In this document: positions 27,121 to 34,942 of the stretch, piece by piece | Layout of the letters: each line of letters opens with the position of its first letter | How positions within the stretch are numbered: the first letter of the stretch is position 1 | Origin: JBCCQH01 sp039024435 | Lineage (GTDB): Bacteria > Bacteroidota > Bacteroidia > J057 > JADKCL01 | Direction of reading: 5' to 3' | DNA length: 64,000 nucleotides | Assembly: GCA_039024435.1 (NCBI GenBank) | Contig: JBCCQH010000009.1 | Span: 1 to 64,000 of the forward strand | Position numbers and translations under genes: made by a program | Notes under the pieces: model-generated | The model's input: the letters and a program-made list of their open reading frames with translations, nothing else | Databases searched by the model: none | Told to the model about the DNA's origin: nothing

Positions 27121-27978
27121 CTACCACTCCGGGCCGCGGTTGCGGCGGGGTGCTTTGGCTTTGGATTTTTGCAACTGCTGCAGGAACTTCTTTTCGTTCT
27201 GATTGAGCGCCTCCAGCAACATTTTGGCTTGCTGCATGCTCATTTTTTGTTCCTGGCCTTCGCCGTCTGGCTGCGGTTGCTGGCCTTGGTTGCCCTTGTT
27301 TTCTTTGGTCTGCTCGGGATCTTTTTGCTGATCCTGCTGGTCCTTTTTATTTTGGTCCTGCTGGTCCTTCTTTTGCTCGTCTTGCTGGTTCTTCTGCTCG
27401 TTTTGCTGGTCCTGGTTTTGCTGATCGTCCTTGTTTTCCTCGTCTTCGTTCGGTTGTTGCTGTTGCTGCTGCTGTTGTTGCAGTTTGCGCTTGATCAGCT
27501 CGTAGTTGTAGCGCGCCGTTTCATTTTCGTGGTCGAGCCGCAACGCATTTTTGTAATCTTCCAGCGCCACCTCTAAGGGGTTGACCTGCTGTGGGGCCGA
27601 GCCCCCGGCTTGGGATTGCCCACGGTTCGGGGCCGAGCCACCGGATGGGTTTTGCAGCAATTCCGGTCGCGAAGCATGCAAGCTCCCAATTTGGTTCCAG
27701 GCCAATGACGCCAGGACGGGATCTTGCTTGCCGATGTTGGTGGATTTACTGTAAAAGCCCAACGCCTTCGCCGCCGAATCCTGCCGCATCCAGCACTGCC
27801 CGATGTTGTAGTTGAGGTGGGGACGCTGGTCCGCGTATTCTTCCATTGCCGCTTGGTACAAGGGATTGGCTTCCGCAAATTGCTCCGCGTCGTACTTCTC
27901 GCGGGCTTGCTGCGGATTTGAGGGTGGTCCAAATAGCCCCCCTAACATGATAAAACCGAGGACAAATTTCGCTTTCAT
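27121..27978 (-). CDS. batC: BatC-like TPR protein with Q/D/K-rich tail
   Basis: The 285-residue protein has a hydrophobic N-terminal segment (MKAKFVLGFIMLGGLFG), two TPR-type repeats (~22-180, for example LEVALEDYKNALRLDHENE) and a long low-complexity region (~165-250) of Gln, Asp, Asn and Lys. This layout is that of BatC of the Bacteroides aerotolerance (bat) operon, which acts in the envelope with BatA, BatB and BatD. Those partners are not next to it, so it is an orphan here and the name is by resemblance only. A perfect -7 box lies 21 bases upstream of the start. Confidence 0.65.
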   Translation of the reverse strand: MKAKFVLGFIMLGGLFGPPSNPQQAREKYDAEQFAEANPLYQAAMEEYADQRPHLNYNIGQCWMRQDSAAKALGFYSKSTNIGKQDPVLASLAWNQIGSLHASRPELLQNPSGGSAPNRGQSQAGGSAPQQVNPLEVALEDYKNALRLDHENETARYNYELIKRKLQQQQQQQQQPNEDEENKDDQQNQDQQNEQKNQQDEQKKDQQDQNKKDQQDQQKDPEQTKENKGNQGQQPQPDGEGQEQKMSMQQAKMLLEALNQNEKKFLQQLQKSKAKAPRRNRGPEW

Positions 27979-27998
27979 TGTGCTCCCATTTCAACGAC

Positions 27999-28006
27999 CA
28001 AAAATA
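27999..28006 (-). promoter_or_regulatory. -7 box (TATTTTTG) for BatC-like gene
   Basis: On the minus strand this reads TATTTTTG, matching TAnnTTTG, 21 bases upstream of the ATG at 27978. It implies a short leader of about a dozen bases. Confidence 0.45.
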
Positions 28007-28157
28007 ACAAAAATTGTGGTTCGCCGCCGGGGGACACATTCCTGAAGCGCAAGCCAGTGAATTCTTCCTTCCCCGGCTCTGGTCTTTCCGACGCTTGGTG
28101 GCGGCTGCTTCTGGATTCGGCGTGGCACGCAGAGCGATTTCTGCGTAATATTACCGC

Positions 28158-28970
28158 ATGTTCAGCCCCGCGATCCGTACCGACCTCGAATCTCTCTTCA
28201 AAGCCGAATTTGTGCGGCTGGGAAACCTCATCTTACCCCTCGTGGGCGATGCCAAAGCGGTGGAAATCATGACCAGTGAAGCTTTTGCCCAGCTTTGGGA
28301 CAAGCGCGATCTCGTCCAACAGCGGCCCGAGATGGTCGATTTCCTAGAAAATGCCCTCCTCGCCCAAGCGGTGCGCCACCTGGTCGACAACCGTAAAGCC
28401 GGCGAAAAGGCCGATCCACCTGCCGGTGATCTTGCCGCCCAAATCAATGCCCTGCCCACCCACGCCCGCGCGGTTTGGACATTGGCCCACCGCCCGCAAC
28501 TGAGCTTCGACGATATCGGGGAAATGCTCGACCTCAGTGGGCCCACCGTCGCCAAACAACTTGGCAAAGCGATCCGCGTCCTTTATAAGGGTATGAAAGG
28601 AATCGCCCAACCGCAGGACCGGGACCGCAAAGCTTGGGCCAGCTACGGCGAAGCCCTGGGCCGTCAACTCGCCGGGGAAGCCGAACTGCCGGGCGAACCC
28701 AAGATCCCCGACTCGGCGCTCACCCGGGAAATCACGCAGTGGTGGACCCAAAGCCAGGGAGCACACCCGGAGTTCCAATCGGATCCGGAAGCGCAGTGGA
28801 AGCTGTTTTTACAGGTGGTTCCCGAGGCCCAGGGCGGCCAGATCGTGGACCAGACCGCCCTCATGCAGCGCAAGGCCAATCGCCTCAAGTGGCGTTTCCG
28901 GCTGATCGTGGGGGGCGTGGTCGCCCTCGTGGGATTCCTGCTCTACCTGTTGCTCGCCTGGATCTTTTGA
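28158..28970 (+). CDS. ECF sigma-like protein with C-terminal membrane anchor
   Basis: The N-terminal ~155 residues follow the plan of an ECF sigma factor. Residues ~10-90 look like region 2 (LVGDAKAVEIMTSEAFAQLWDKR), and residues ~97-145 look like region 4 with a helix-turn-helix (ALPTHARAVWTL then LSFDDIGEMLDLSGPTVAKQL). Unlike normal ECF factors it continues for ~115 residues. These include a stretch resembling the N-terminus of FecR-type anti-sigma proteins (DSALTREITQWW, then DPEAQWKLF) and a single transmembrane helix at ~246-268. A self-contained, membrane-tethered sigma/anti-sigma pair is the simplest reading; a regulator that has lost RNA polymerase binding is also possible. Confidence 0.6.
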   Translation: MFSPAIRTDLESLFKAEFVRLGNLILPLVGDAKAVEIMTSEAFAQLWDKRDLVQQRPEMVDFLENALLAQAVRHLVDNRKAGEKADPPAGDLAAQINALPTHARAVWTLAHRPQLSFDDIGEMLDLSGPTVAKQLGKAIRVLYKGMKGIAQPQDRDRKAWASYGEALGRQLAGEAELPGEPKIPDSALTREITQWWTQSQGAHPEFQSDPEAQWKLFLQVVPEAQGGQIVDQTALMQRKANRLKWRFRLIVGGVVALVGFLLYLLLAWIF

Positions 28971-29003
28971 GTCGGACGGGAAATGCTGGCCGGCGCCTCC
29001 GCC

Positions 29004-29017
29004 GTAACCCAGGTTAC
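29004..29017. promoter_or_regulatory. Palindrome GTAACC-CA-GGTTAC
   Basis: Six-base perfect arms with a two-base centre lie in the 106-base gap between the sigma-like gene and the rhodanese gene. The position, 60 bases upstream of the rhodanese ATG, suits an operator. No binding protein is known. Confidence 0.3.
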
Positions 29018-29076
29018 GCAGACTGCGCCCCCGGTAGCGTTTATTTATGGGAAAAATCGAGTAAAATCTTGTCACC

Positions 29077-29379
29077 ATGAGCTTTCTCAACCAAATCTTC
29101 CCATCACGGCCCGACTTCGCTGCCCTGATCGCCGGAGGCGCTTCGATCATTGATGTGCGTACGCCCCAGGAATACCGCCAGGGCCACGTCGCCGGATCGG
29201 TCAACATCCCCCTGGACCAACTCCCGGGAAAAATTTCGCAGATCAAAAAGATGCCGGCGCCATTGATCTTGTGCTGTGCTTCCGGAATGCGCAGTGGCCG
29301 CGCCACCGCCCAGTTGAAGCGGGCGGGAATGGAAGCCTACAATGGGGGGAGCTGGAAAGCGGTGGCCCGGTACCTGTGA
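29077..29379 (+). CDS. Rhodanese-like domain protein
   Basis: The 100-residue protein is a single rhodanese domain: IIDVRTPQEYRQGHVAGSVNIP (~24-45) is the hallmark CH2A region, and the active-site loop reads CCASGMRS (~67-74) with the catalytic cysteine followed by a small Gly/Arg loop. It could carry sulfur as a persulfide or act in redox sensing. There is no signal peptide, so it is cytoplasmic. A 9-base hairpin starts seven bases after its stop. Confidence 0.85.
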   Translation: MSFLNQIFPSRPDFAALIAGGASIIDVRTPQEYRQGHVAGSVNIPLDQLPGKISQIKKMPAPLILCCASGMRSGRATAQLKRAGMEAYNGGSWKAVARYL

Positions 29380-29385
29380 TCCCGC

Positions 29386-29407
29386 CCCAAGCAACATCTT
29401 GCTTGGG
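29386..29407 (+). terminator. Hairpin after rhodanese gene
   Basis: Perfect arms CCCAAGCAA and TTGCTTGGG surround a four-base CATC loop, beginning seven bases after the rhodanese stop. No T-run follows, so it may protect the mRNA end rather than stop transcription. Confidence 0.45.
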
Positions 29408-29510
29408 TACGGGTATTGCCTCGCCCCGACACAATCTTTCTGGCCTGACACGGGAATAAAACCCACAACGATAATCTGACAAAATGTCACGTGGCTCCGA
29501 AAAAAATCCG

Positions 29511-29518
29511 TATATTTG
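29511..29518 (+). promoter_or_regulatory. -7 box (TATATTTG) for miaB
   Basis: TATATTTG is a perfect TAnnTTTG match, 46 bases upstream of the miaB ATG. A leader of about 40 bases would result. This promoter probably drives miaB, the sigma54 activator and lptE together. Confidence 0.55.
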
Positions 29519-29564
29519 CCTTTCGCATAAATTTCTGTCGGCCTGAGCAAAGGGGCACGCAACA

Positions 29565-31004
29565 ATGAACAAAGGAAAGATTACACAGAAAGTCTTCAGC
29601 CCGGGCATGCTCCTGGAAAAGACCATTGACGAAGCAAAGCAGGGAACCGCTTACCAAGGCCGACCGAACGCCCAAGCGGCGAACGGTAAAATGGCCTATA
29701 TCGAGACGTACGGCTGTCAGATGAACTTTTCCGACACTGAAATCATCGCTTCGGTACTCACGGACATGGGCTACGGGTTTACCCGTCAGGAATCCGAGGC
29801 CGATCTGGTTTTACTCAATACTTGCTCCATTCGCGAGAATGCGGAAACGAAAATCTGGAACCGCCTCAAAAATCTCAAGGGAGCGAAGCGGATGAATCCG
29901 GGCATGGTCGTGGGAGTGATGGGCTGCATGGCTGAACGCCTGAAAAAGAAACTGCTCGACCAGGAACAATTGGTCGACATCGTGGTCGGGCCGGACGCCT
30001 ACCGCGACATTCCCAAATTGGTCGCCGAAGCAGAAAGCGGCCAAAAGGCGGTCAATGTCTTGCTCAGCCGGGAGGAAACCTACGCCGACATTTCCCCCAT
30101 CCGCCTCAACAGCAATGGGGTGACCAGTTTCATCTCGATCATGCGTGGCTGCGACAACATGTGCTCGTTCTGCGTCGTGCCCTTCACCCGTGGGCGGGAG
30201 CGCAGCCGGGATGCGGGCAGCATCGTTCGGGAAGCCCAAGCCCTCGTGGACCAAGGTTACAAAGAAGTGACCCTCCTCGGCCAAAACGTCGATAGCTACC
30301 GGCATGAGGATGTAACGTTTGCCCGCCTTCTCGAACTGGTCGCCCAGATCAGTCCCCAATTGCGGGTGCGCTTCAGCACGAGTCACCCCAAGGACATCAC
30401 CGACGATGTCCTGCATACAATGGCGGCCTACCCGAATATTTGCAATTACATCCACCTTCCGGCCCAGAGTGGCAACAGCCGCATCCTTGAAAAGATGCGC
30501 CGAGGCTACACCCGGGAATGGTACATGGACAAGGTCCGTCGGATCCGCGAAATCATCCCCGACTGCGCCATCAGTACGGATATCATCACCGGATTTTGCA
30601 GCGAAACCGAGGAAGAGCACCAGGAAACCTTGAGCTTGATCGAGTTTTCTCGCTACACGATGGCGTTCATGTTTTTTTACAGTGAACGTCCTGGCACGTT
30701 GGCCCAACGCAAATACGAGGATGATGTCCCGCTCGACGCCAAAAAGCGCCGTCTCAGCGAGGTCATCAGCCTGCAAAACCGCATCAGTCGGGAGTGGAGC
30801 TTCAGCCGAATCGGAGAAACTCACCTCGTCCTCATCGAAGGCAACAGCAAGCGCAGCACCGAAGATTTCTGTGGGCGCAACGATTACAATCAAATGGTGG
30901 TCTTCCCGAAAAACGGTAGCAAGCACCGCCCGGGAGAGTATGTTCAGGTCAAGATCACCGATGCGACGTCCGCGACGCTGCGTGGCGAGTTGGTGCCAGC
31001 CTGA
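29565..31004 (+). CDS. miaB: tRNA-2-methylthio-N6-dimethylallyladenosine synthase MiaB
   Basis: The 479-residue protein is a radical-SAM methylthiotransferase that adds the 2-methylthio group to isopentenyl-A37 of tRNAs reading UNN codons. The N-terminal MTTase domain has the three auxiliary-cluster cysteines in YGCQMNFSD (C51), NTCSIREN (C88) and GCMAERL (C122). The radical-SAM CxxxCxxC is at C197, C201 and C204 (CDNMCSFC). A C-terminal TRAM-type domain ends the protein. A ~40-residue N-terminal extension precedes the MTTase domain. The next gene starts 23 bases downstream; miaB with a sigma54 activator and lptE is a usual Bacteroidota arrangement. Confidence 0.95.
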   Translation: MNKGKITQKVFSPGMLLEKTIDEAKQGTAYQGRPNAQAANGKMAYIETYGCQMNFSDTEIIASVLTDMGYGFTRQESEADLVLLNTCSIRENAETKIWNRLKNLKGAKRMNPGMVVGVMGCMAERLKKKLLDQEQLVDIVVGPDAYRDIPKLVAEAESGQKAVNVLLSREETYADISPIRLNSNGVTSFISIMRGCDNMCSFCVVPFTRGRERSRDAGSIVREAQALVDQGYKEVTLLGQNVDSYRHEDVTFARLLELVAQISPQLRVRFSTSHPKDITDDVLHTMAAYPNICNYIHLPAQSGNSRILEKMRRGYTREWYMDKVRRIREIIPDCAISTDIITGFCSETEEEHQETLSLIEFSRYTMAFMFFYSERPGTLAQRKYEDDVPLDAKKRRLSEVISLQNRISREWSFSRIGETHLVLIEGNSKRSTEDFCGRNDYNQMVVFPKNGSKHRPGEYVQVKITDATSATLRGELVPA

Positions 31005-31027
31005 AAAAGGATACGAACGGACTTGAT

Positions 31028-32287
31028 ATGAGCACGCGCGACCAAAACATAGACATCGATAGCGTCAAGACGCGCTTTGGGATCGTGGGCTTTCATCCGC
31101 GGCTGATCAGCGCGATTGAGATTGCGATTCAGGTCGCCCCGACCGATGTACCCGTACTCATCCAAGGGGAAAATGGCACGGGCAAGGATGTGTTTTCCCG
31201 GATCATCCACAAATACAGCAAGCGCAAATACGGAGCATTTCTCGCCATCAACACCGGCGCCATTCCCGAAGGCACGATGGATTCTGAACTGTTTGGCCAC
31301 GAAAAAGGCGCTTTTACCGGAGCCGTTGGGTCCCGTAAAGGATACTTCGAGGAAGTGGACGGCGGAACTTTCTTTATGGATGAAATCGGGGAAATGCCCA
31401 AGGAGACGCAACAGCGGCTGCTGCGCCTACTGGAAAACCAGGAATACCTTCGGGTGGGTTCGAGCAAGGTCCGCAATGCCGATGTCCGGGTGATTGCCGC
31501 CACCAACAAAAATCTGCTGGACATGATCCGGCGGGGCAAGTTCCGGGAAGATCTCTTTTTCCGCTTGAATACAGTTTCCATCCAGGTGCCGCCGTTGCGG
31601 GAACGCGGCGGTGACATCGAGCTACTGTTTACCTATTTCGCCCACGAATTTGCCCACACTTACCGGCGCGATCCGCTCTACCTGACGCCGGATGCGGCCG
31701 AGCTCCTGCAAGAATACCGCTGGCCGGGCAATGTCCGCGAACTGAAAAATTTTGCGGAAAAGCTGACCATTCTGGTCCCCAATGAAACCATCACCGCCGA
31801 TTTGGTGCGGGAGCACCTGAACATTCGCGAGAGTTACCTGCCGAGTTTACCCCTTTCGGCGGGGAACTACGATACCGTGGTGGAGGAAACCCGGGATCAG
31901 GGTCGGGAAATTCGCATGTTGTACGACCTGATCATGGATTTGCAGCAGCAGGTCAGCGAACTGAAAAAAATCGTCTACATGGGAGGAACGGGGGTTCCGG
32001 GCCTGCCGGAACCGCGCCGGGAAACCCGCGAATACATCCTCTCCCACGAAGACGAGGATGCCCACGTCGCAATTGTGAACGGCGATGCCTACGAAATAGA
32101 GCAACCGACCACCGCGGCAAGCAATGAGCCTAAGTTGCTGCCCCAAACTTTGAACCTGGAAGTCAACGAGAAAGACCTGATTTGCAAGGCTTTGCAAAAA
32201 CATGCCCACAACCGCAAAAAAGCGGCACGGGAATTGGGGATCTCGGAACGTACGTTGTACCGAAAGATCAAACAGTACGACATTTGA
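31028..32287 (+). CDS. Sigma54-interacting transcriptional activator
   Basis: The 419-residue protein has an AAA+ sigma54-activator domain near its N-terminus: Walker A GENGTGKD (47-54), GAFTGA (94-99) for sigma54 contact, and Walker B GTFFMDEIGEMP (113-124). There is a Fis-type helix-turn-helix at ~378-417 (KKAARELGISERTLYRKI). There is no receiver domain in front, so activity may be controlled by protein level or a partner. Residues ~265-360 are a linker with a possible coiled coil. It lies between miaB and lptE and could act on sigma54 promoters elsewhere, for example the sigma54-like site before hsp20. Confidence 0.9.
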   Translation: MSTRDQNIDIDSVKTRFGIVGFHPRLISAIEIAIQVAPTDVPVLIQGENGTGKDVFSRIIHKYSKRKYGAFLAINTGAIPEGTMDSELFGHEKGAFTGAVGSRKGYFEEVDGGTFFMDEIGEMPKETQQRLLRLLENQEYLRVGSSKVRNADVRVIAATNKNLLDMIRRGKFREDLFFRLNTVSIQVPPLRERGGDIELLFTYFAHEFAHTYRRDPLYLTPDAAELLQEYRWPGNVRELKNFAEKLTILVPNETITADLVREHLNIRESYLPSLPLSAGNYDTVVEETRDQGREIRMLYDLIMDLQQQVSELKKIVYMGGTGVPGLPEPRRETREYILSHEDEDAHVAIVNGDAYEIEQPTTAASNEPKLLPQTLNLEVNEKDLICKALQKHAHNRKKAARELGISERTLYRKIKQYDI

Positions 32288-32291
32288 CGCT

Positions 32292-32819
32292 ATGCGACGC
32301 TTAACGAATCATACCCTGCGACCCACCGCCGTTTGCGCCGTGCTGGGCCTATTGTTGCTGTCTTCGGCCTGTGGGATCTACAATTTTCAAGGCGGCAAGT
32401 TGGACCCTGGCCTGGAAACGGTTTCGGTAGCTTTGTTCGAGAACAATGCTTCAATCGTGTTGCCCACCCTTGCTCAGGACCTCACCGAACAACTCAAGGA
32501 TCGCTTCATCAGCCAGAGCAATCTGAGTCTCACCGATTATGAAGGTGATTTGCAGTTTACTGGTCTCGTGACGAGCTATGGAGTGGCTCCGGTAGCCATT
32601 ACCGGCGACGAAACGGCGGCACAAAACCGGCTCACCATCACGATTAAAGTCGACTACGAGTGTCCAAAGTATCCGGAAAATGCCTGGAGCAGCACTTTTT
32701 CCCAATTCGAGGACTTCCCCTCCTCCCAAAACCTGGGCGACGTAGAAGAAACTCTGGTTGCGACCATCATCGAACGCTTGACCCTCGACGTTTTCAATAA
32801 AGTGCTGTCGAATTGGTAG
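32292..32819 (+). CDS. lptE: LptE family lipoprotein (LPS assembly)
   Basis: The start is the ATG at 32292, four bases after the activator's stop. The 175-residue protein has a lipoprotein signal ending LLLLSSACG. The mature part follows the Bacteroidota LptE pattern: YNFQGGKLDPGLETVSVALFENNAS, then LTEQLKDRFISQSNLSLT and a C-terminal ETLVATIIERLTLDVFNKVL. LptE plugs the LptD barrel and helps deliver lipopolysaccharide to the outer leaflet of the outer membrane. Confidence 0.85.
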   Translation: MRRLTNHTLRPTAVCAVLGLLLLSSACGIYNFQGGKLDPGLETVSVALFENNASIVLPTLAQDLTEQLKDRFISQSNLSLTDYEGDLQFTGLVTSYGVAPVAITGDETAAQNRLTITIKVDYECPKYPENAWSSTFSQFEDFPSSQNLGDVEETLVATIIERLTLDVFNKVLSNW

Positions 32820-32866
32820 GGCTGATTTCTGATGATATGCAAAGCACCATGAAATACGAAGGAGAA

Positions 32867-32918
32867 AAATTGGAAATCAGTCCATTGGAAATTCTCCTGC
32901 GTCAATTGGAAATTTTTC
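32867..32918. repeat. AATTGGAAAT short spaced repeats
   Basis: Three spaced copies of (A)ATTGGAAAT occur in 52 bases of the gap before the 17-residue repeat protein gene. They match the pair at 302-338 upstream of another gene. Function unknown. Confidence 0.5.
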
Positions 32919-32943
32919 CACCGATTATTTGTTATTTTGGTTC

Positions 32944-33348
32944 ATGGCAAAATGGACATCGAACCGGGATGGTTCGCGGATTTACATTCCGGAGAATTTT
33001 GATTATCGAGAAGGGCGGAACGGTGACCGTACGCCGATTCCGGAAGGTTGGCGCGGCTCGGAAGGCCGCAATGGCCACGTGATTCCGCTGGCCCCGGACT
33101 GGGACTACGCCGAAGGTCGCGATGGTGTGCGCATCCCGGTGCCCGACGGTTGGCGCAGTTCGGAAGGACGGGATGGTCGGCGCATTCCGCTGCCGCCGGG
33201 TGCGGAGTACGAGGAAGGCCGCAATGGAAGACGGGTGGCCCTGACCGATCACGACCGCCGGGTAGAAGTGGGCGAGGTGACCGCAGTGGTGTGGGACGAC
33301 TGTCTGGTGCTCATCTCCCCGGGCGGGACAACGGTAATCCGATATTGA
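32944..33348 (+). CDS. Protein with 17-residue EGR[DN]G tandem repeats
   Basis: The ATG at 32944 is preferred to the earlier in-frame start at 32929. The 134-residue protein has five full 17-residue units (residues 8-92) of the form R-[DN]-G-x-R-I-P-x-P-x-x-W-x-x-x-E-G, plus a partial sixth. Units alternate between a DY-type and an RS-type end, so the deeper period is 34 residues. A ~35-residue beta-rich tail (VGEVTAVVWDDCLVLISPGG) follows. There is no signal peptide. I do not recognise the family. The repeat could form a small beta-solenoid. Its stop directly abuts the stop of the SDR gene on the other strand (TGATCA). Confidence 0.6.
   Translation: MAKWTSNRDGSRIYIPENFDYREGRNGDRTPIPEGWRGSEGRNGHVIPLAPDWDYAEGRDGVRIPVPDGWRSSEGRDGRRIPLPPGAEYEEGRNGRRVALTDHDRRVEVGEVTAVVWDDCLVLISPGGTTVIRY
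32965..33219 (+). repeat. Five 51-bp tandem repeats in the coding sequence
   Basis: Five in-frame 51-base units encode the 17-residue repeats of the host gene. The DNA copies have diverged but keep the GG-AA-GG-xx-G-[AC]-AA-T-GG core that encodes EGRNG/EGRDG. Confidence 0.7.
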
Positions 33349-34215
33349 TCATTTTCCCTTCTTTTTACCGAGTAGACCGATGCCTTTTCCGATGATCCGA
33401 TCCAGCGTCCGGGCGGGCAACAGCCGGGGCACAATCCAGTCCTTTAGACGATTCGGAACGATGGCGTAACGGGCCTTGGGGCGAGGCGATTCCGCAATGG
33501 CAACCATTCGCCGCCCAAATGGAGCCACTTCCAGGCCGGCTTCACGTCCCGTTTCCACGAATTCTTTCCGAAAGCGGCGGGCCGATTCTTCATAATCGGT
33601 ACCAATCACACTGCTAATATCGGTGGCGGCCGGCTTGTCCCAAATCGGAGTTTTGACCGCACCCGGCCCGATGATGATCACGTCGATGCCGTAAAGCAAT
33701 AGTTCCCGCCGCAGCGAATTGCTCATGCCCTCCAGGGCGTGTTTGCTTCCGGAGTAGGCGCCGACAAAGGGGGCGCTGATCTTACCCCCCAAAGAACTGA
33801 TCATGAGAATTTTCCCCGGCGGATGCGGACAGGGCTTGCGCGCACCCAGCAGCTTACCAAAGGCCTGGGTCACGATGAACTGCCCGATGACATTGACCTC
33901 AAACTGCGTGCGGATCTCAGTGATGGGCTGCAGGATTAAAGGTCCCGAAGTTGCGACTCCGGCGTTGTTGACGAGGCAAAACAGTCCCACCTCACCAATT
34001 TCTGATTCGATCTGGGCCGCGGCGGCGGCCACGGCCGTTTCGTCGGTGACATCGAACAATACCGGACGAAAATTCTTCCCCAGCTCTTGCTGGAGGCGCT
34101 CGGCATCGGCCGGCTTGCGGACACTGCCGTAGACGTGGTAGCCTTTTTCAAGGAAAGCCCGGGCCGTGGAGTAACCGATGCCCGTGGAGGCTCCAGTAAC
34201 AAGGACGTATTTCAT
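33349..34215 (-). CDS. Short-chain dehydrogenase/reductase (SDR)
   Basis: The start is the ATG at 34215; the open frame runs further up without a better start. The 288-residue protein is a classical SDR with the NAD(P)-binding TGASTGIG (7-14), the NNAG motif, the catalytic Ser in MISSLGGK and the YSGSK Tyr/Lys pair. It acts on an alcohol or ketone not determined by the sequence. The C-terminus (~235-288) is basic, with an IVPRLLPARTLDRIIG segment resembling membrane-associated SDRs. It is tail to tail with the 17-residue repeat protein. Confidence 0.9.
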   Translation of the reverse strand: MKYVLVTGASTGIGYSTARAFLEKGYHVYGSVRKPADAERLQQELGKNFRPVLFDVTDETAVAAAAAQIESEIGEVGLFCLVNNAGVATSGPLILQPITEIRTQFEVNVIGQFIVTQAFGKLLGARKPCPHPPGKILMISSLGGKISAPFVGAYSGSKHALEGMSNSLRRELLLYGIDVIIIGPGAVKTPIWDKPAATDISSVIGTDYEESARRFRKEFVETGREAGLEVAPFGRRMVAIAESPRPKARYAIVPNRLKDWIVPRLLPARTLDRIIGKGIGLLGKKKGK

Positions 34216-34467
34216 AGCGAGTCGTATATGCGTGTGCCAACGAAAATACGAATAAAACCCACGCGTCTCCCCGGTTGCCGCGAAGTGCATTGCGGTTCGC
34301 CGCCCCCCTTTCTGGGTGGGCGACGAACCCAAAAACTAATGAAAGTTGGTTGAGGCGGGGGAAACCCGAAAACAAATGCGCCAAAGCGCACCGCCAACCA
34401 TTTGCTGACGGTGCACCCGGAAGTCATTAGAGGTTTCAACGCATTGAGCGCAAGTTGATTGATCGGA

Positions 34468-34536
34468 TCAGGTCGCAGCCAGGGCGATCAGACCGACCCA
34501 GCCAAGTAGTAGAATGATTTCTTTGAGGTTGAGCAT
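34468..34536 (-). CDS. Tiny hydrophobic ORF, 22 residues
   Basis: An ATG at 34536 opens a 22-residue hydrophobic peptide (MLNLKEIILLLGWVGL...) ending at a TGA. Its pattern (LKE, then a run ending LAA) resembles the signal peptide of the small secreted protein just upstream (FKELLL...LAAA). The frame stays open for 43 more codons after the TGA, so it may be a degenerate tandem paralogue with an in-frame stop, or a real one-helix microprotein. A CATCTTTG -7-like box and a TTGGGT-T-ACCCAA palindrome lie upstream. Evidence is modest. Confidence 0.3.
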   Translation of the reverse strand: MLNLKEIILLLGWVGLIALAAT

Positions 34537-34567
34537 AGGCTGGTCAATGGATCGGTCGATGAGTCAA

Positions 34568-34580
34568 TTGGGTTACCCAA
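34568..34580. promoter_or_regulatory. TTGGGT-T-ACCCAA palindrome
   Basis: A perfect palindrome with one centre base lies immediately downstream of a minus-strand CATCTTTG box (34581-34588), 32 bases before the ATG of the 22-residue ORF. The position overlaps a likely transcription start, so it may be an operator. Confidence 0.3.
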
Positions 34581-34645
34581 CAAAGATGCGCACGGGCGAC
34601 CACATCGGCTAGCAGAATTGTCTCAAGTTTTGGAACAATGGTCCC

Positions 34646-34679
34646 AAAAAAGTGCGCCGTCAGTAGAAACTGACGGCGC
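34646..34679 (-). terminator. Strong rho-independent terminator
   Basis: The arms GCGCCGTCAG (34654-34663) and CTGACGGCGC (34670-34679) form a perfect 10-bp stem with a six-base loop. On the minus strand it is followed by a T6 run (34646-34651). It lies 11 bases after the stop of the small secreted-protein frame at 34691, supporting that frame as a real transcription unit. Confidence 0.85.
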
Positions 34680-34690
34680 GTACTTGAATA

Positions 34691-34942
34691 TCAAGCATTG
34701 ATGAAAATACCGTGCCAAAACGCGATTTTACGCGCGGCTCCGTCTCGCGGCAGATGCACCGCTTGGGGTGCAGTTGTATTGCAGGATCGGGCTTGGCTGC
34801 GCACTACCGGATCTACATCGGGGTACGCCAAGGTCGAGCCCGGCCCCGCAACCGCACTGCCATTGGCAGCGGCGGCCAGAAAGAGGCCACCGACGAGGCT
34901 GAAAGTCAGAAGCAGTTCTTTAAAAAGCGGTTTAAATTTAAT
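34691..34942 (-). CDS. Small secreted protein with no ATG (possible ATT start)
   Basis: The frame encodes 83 residues: a clear signal peptide (MKFKPLFKELLL... ending AAAANGSA) and a ~50-residue mature part (GPGSTLAYPDVDP...WHGIFINA). No ATG, GTG or TTG lies between the upstream stop and the signal peptide; ATT at 34940-34942 is the best-placed codon. The first codons lie inside the MITE-like repeat (34926-35077), so insertion may have replaced the original start. A strong terminator directly follows the stop. The mature sequence matches no family that I know. It could use AUU, or be a gene silenced by the insertion. Confidence 0.5.
   Translation of the reverse strand: MKFKPLFKELLLTFSLVGGLFLAAAANGSAVAGPGSTLAYPDVDPVVRSQARSCNTTAPQAVHLPRDGAARKIAFWHGIFINA

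Noticed and set aside
27169..27576. Leucine/valine-rich plus-strand ORF that looks like a membrane protein
   Set aside because: It is the complement of the Gln/Asp/Lys-rich low-complexity part of the BatC-like gene; the hydrophobicity is a by-product of that composition.
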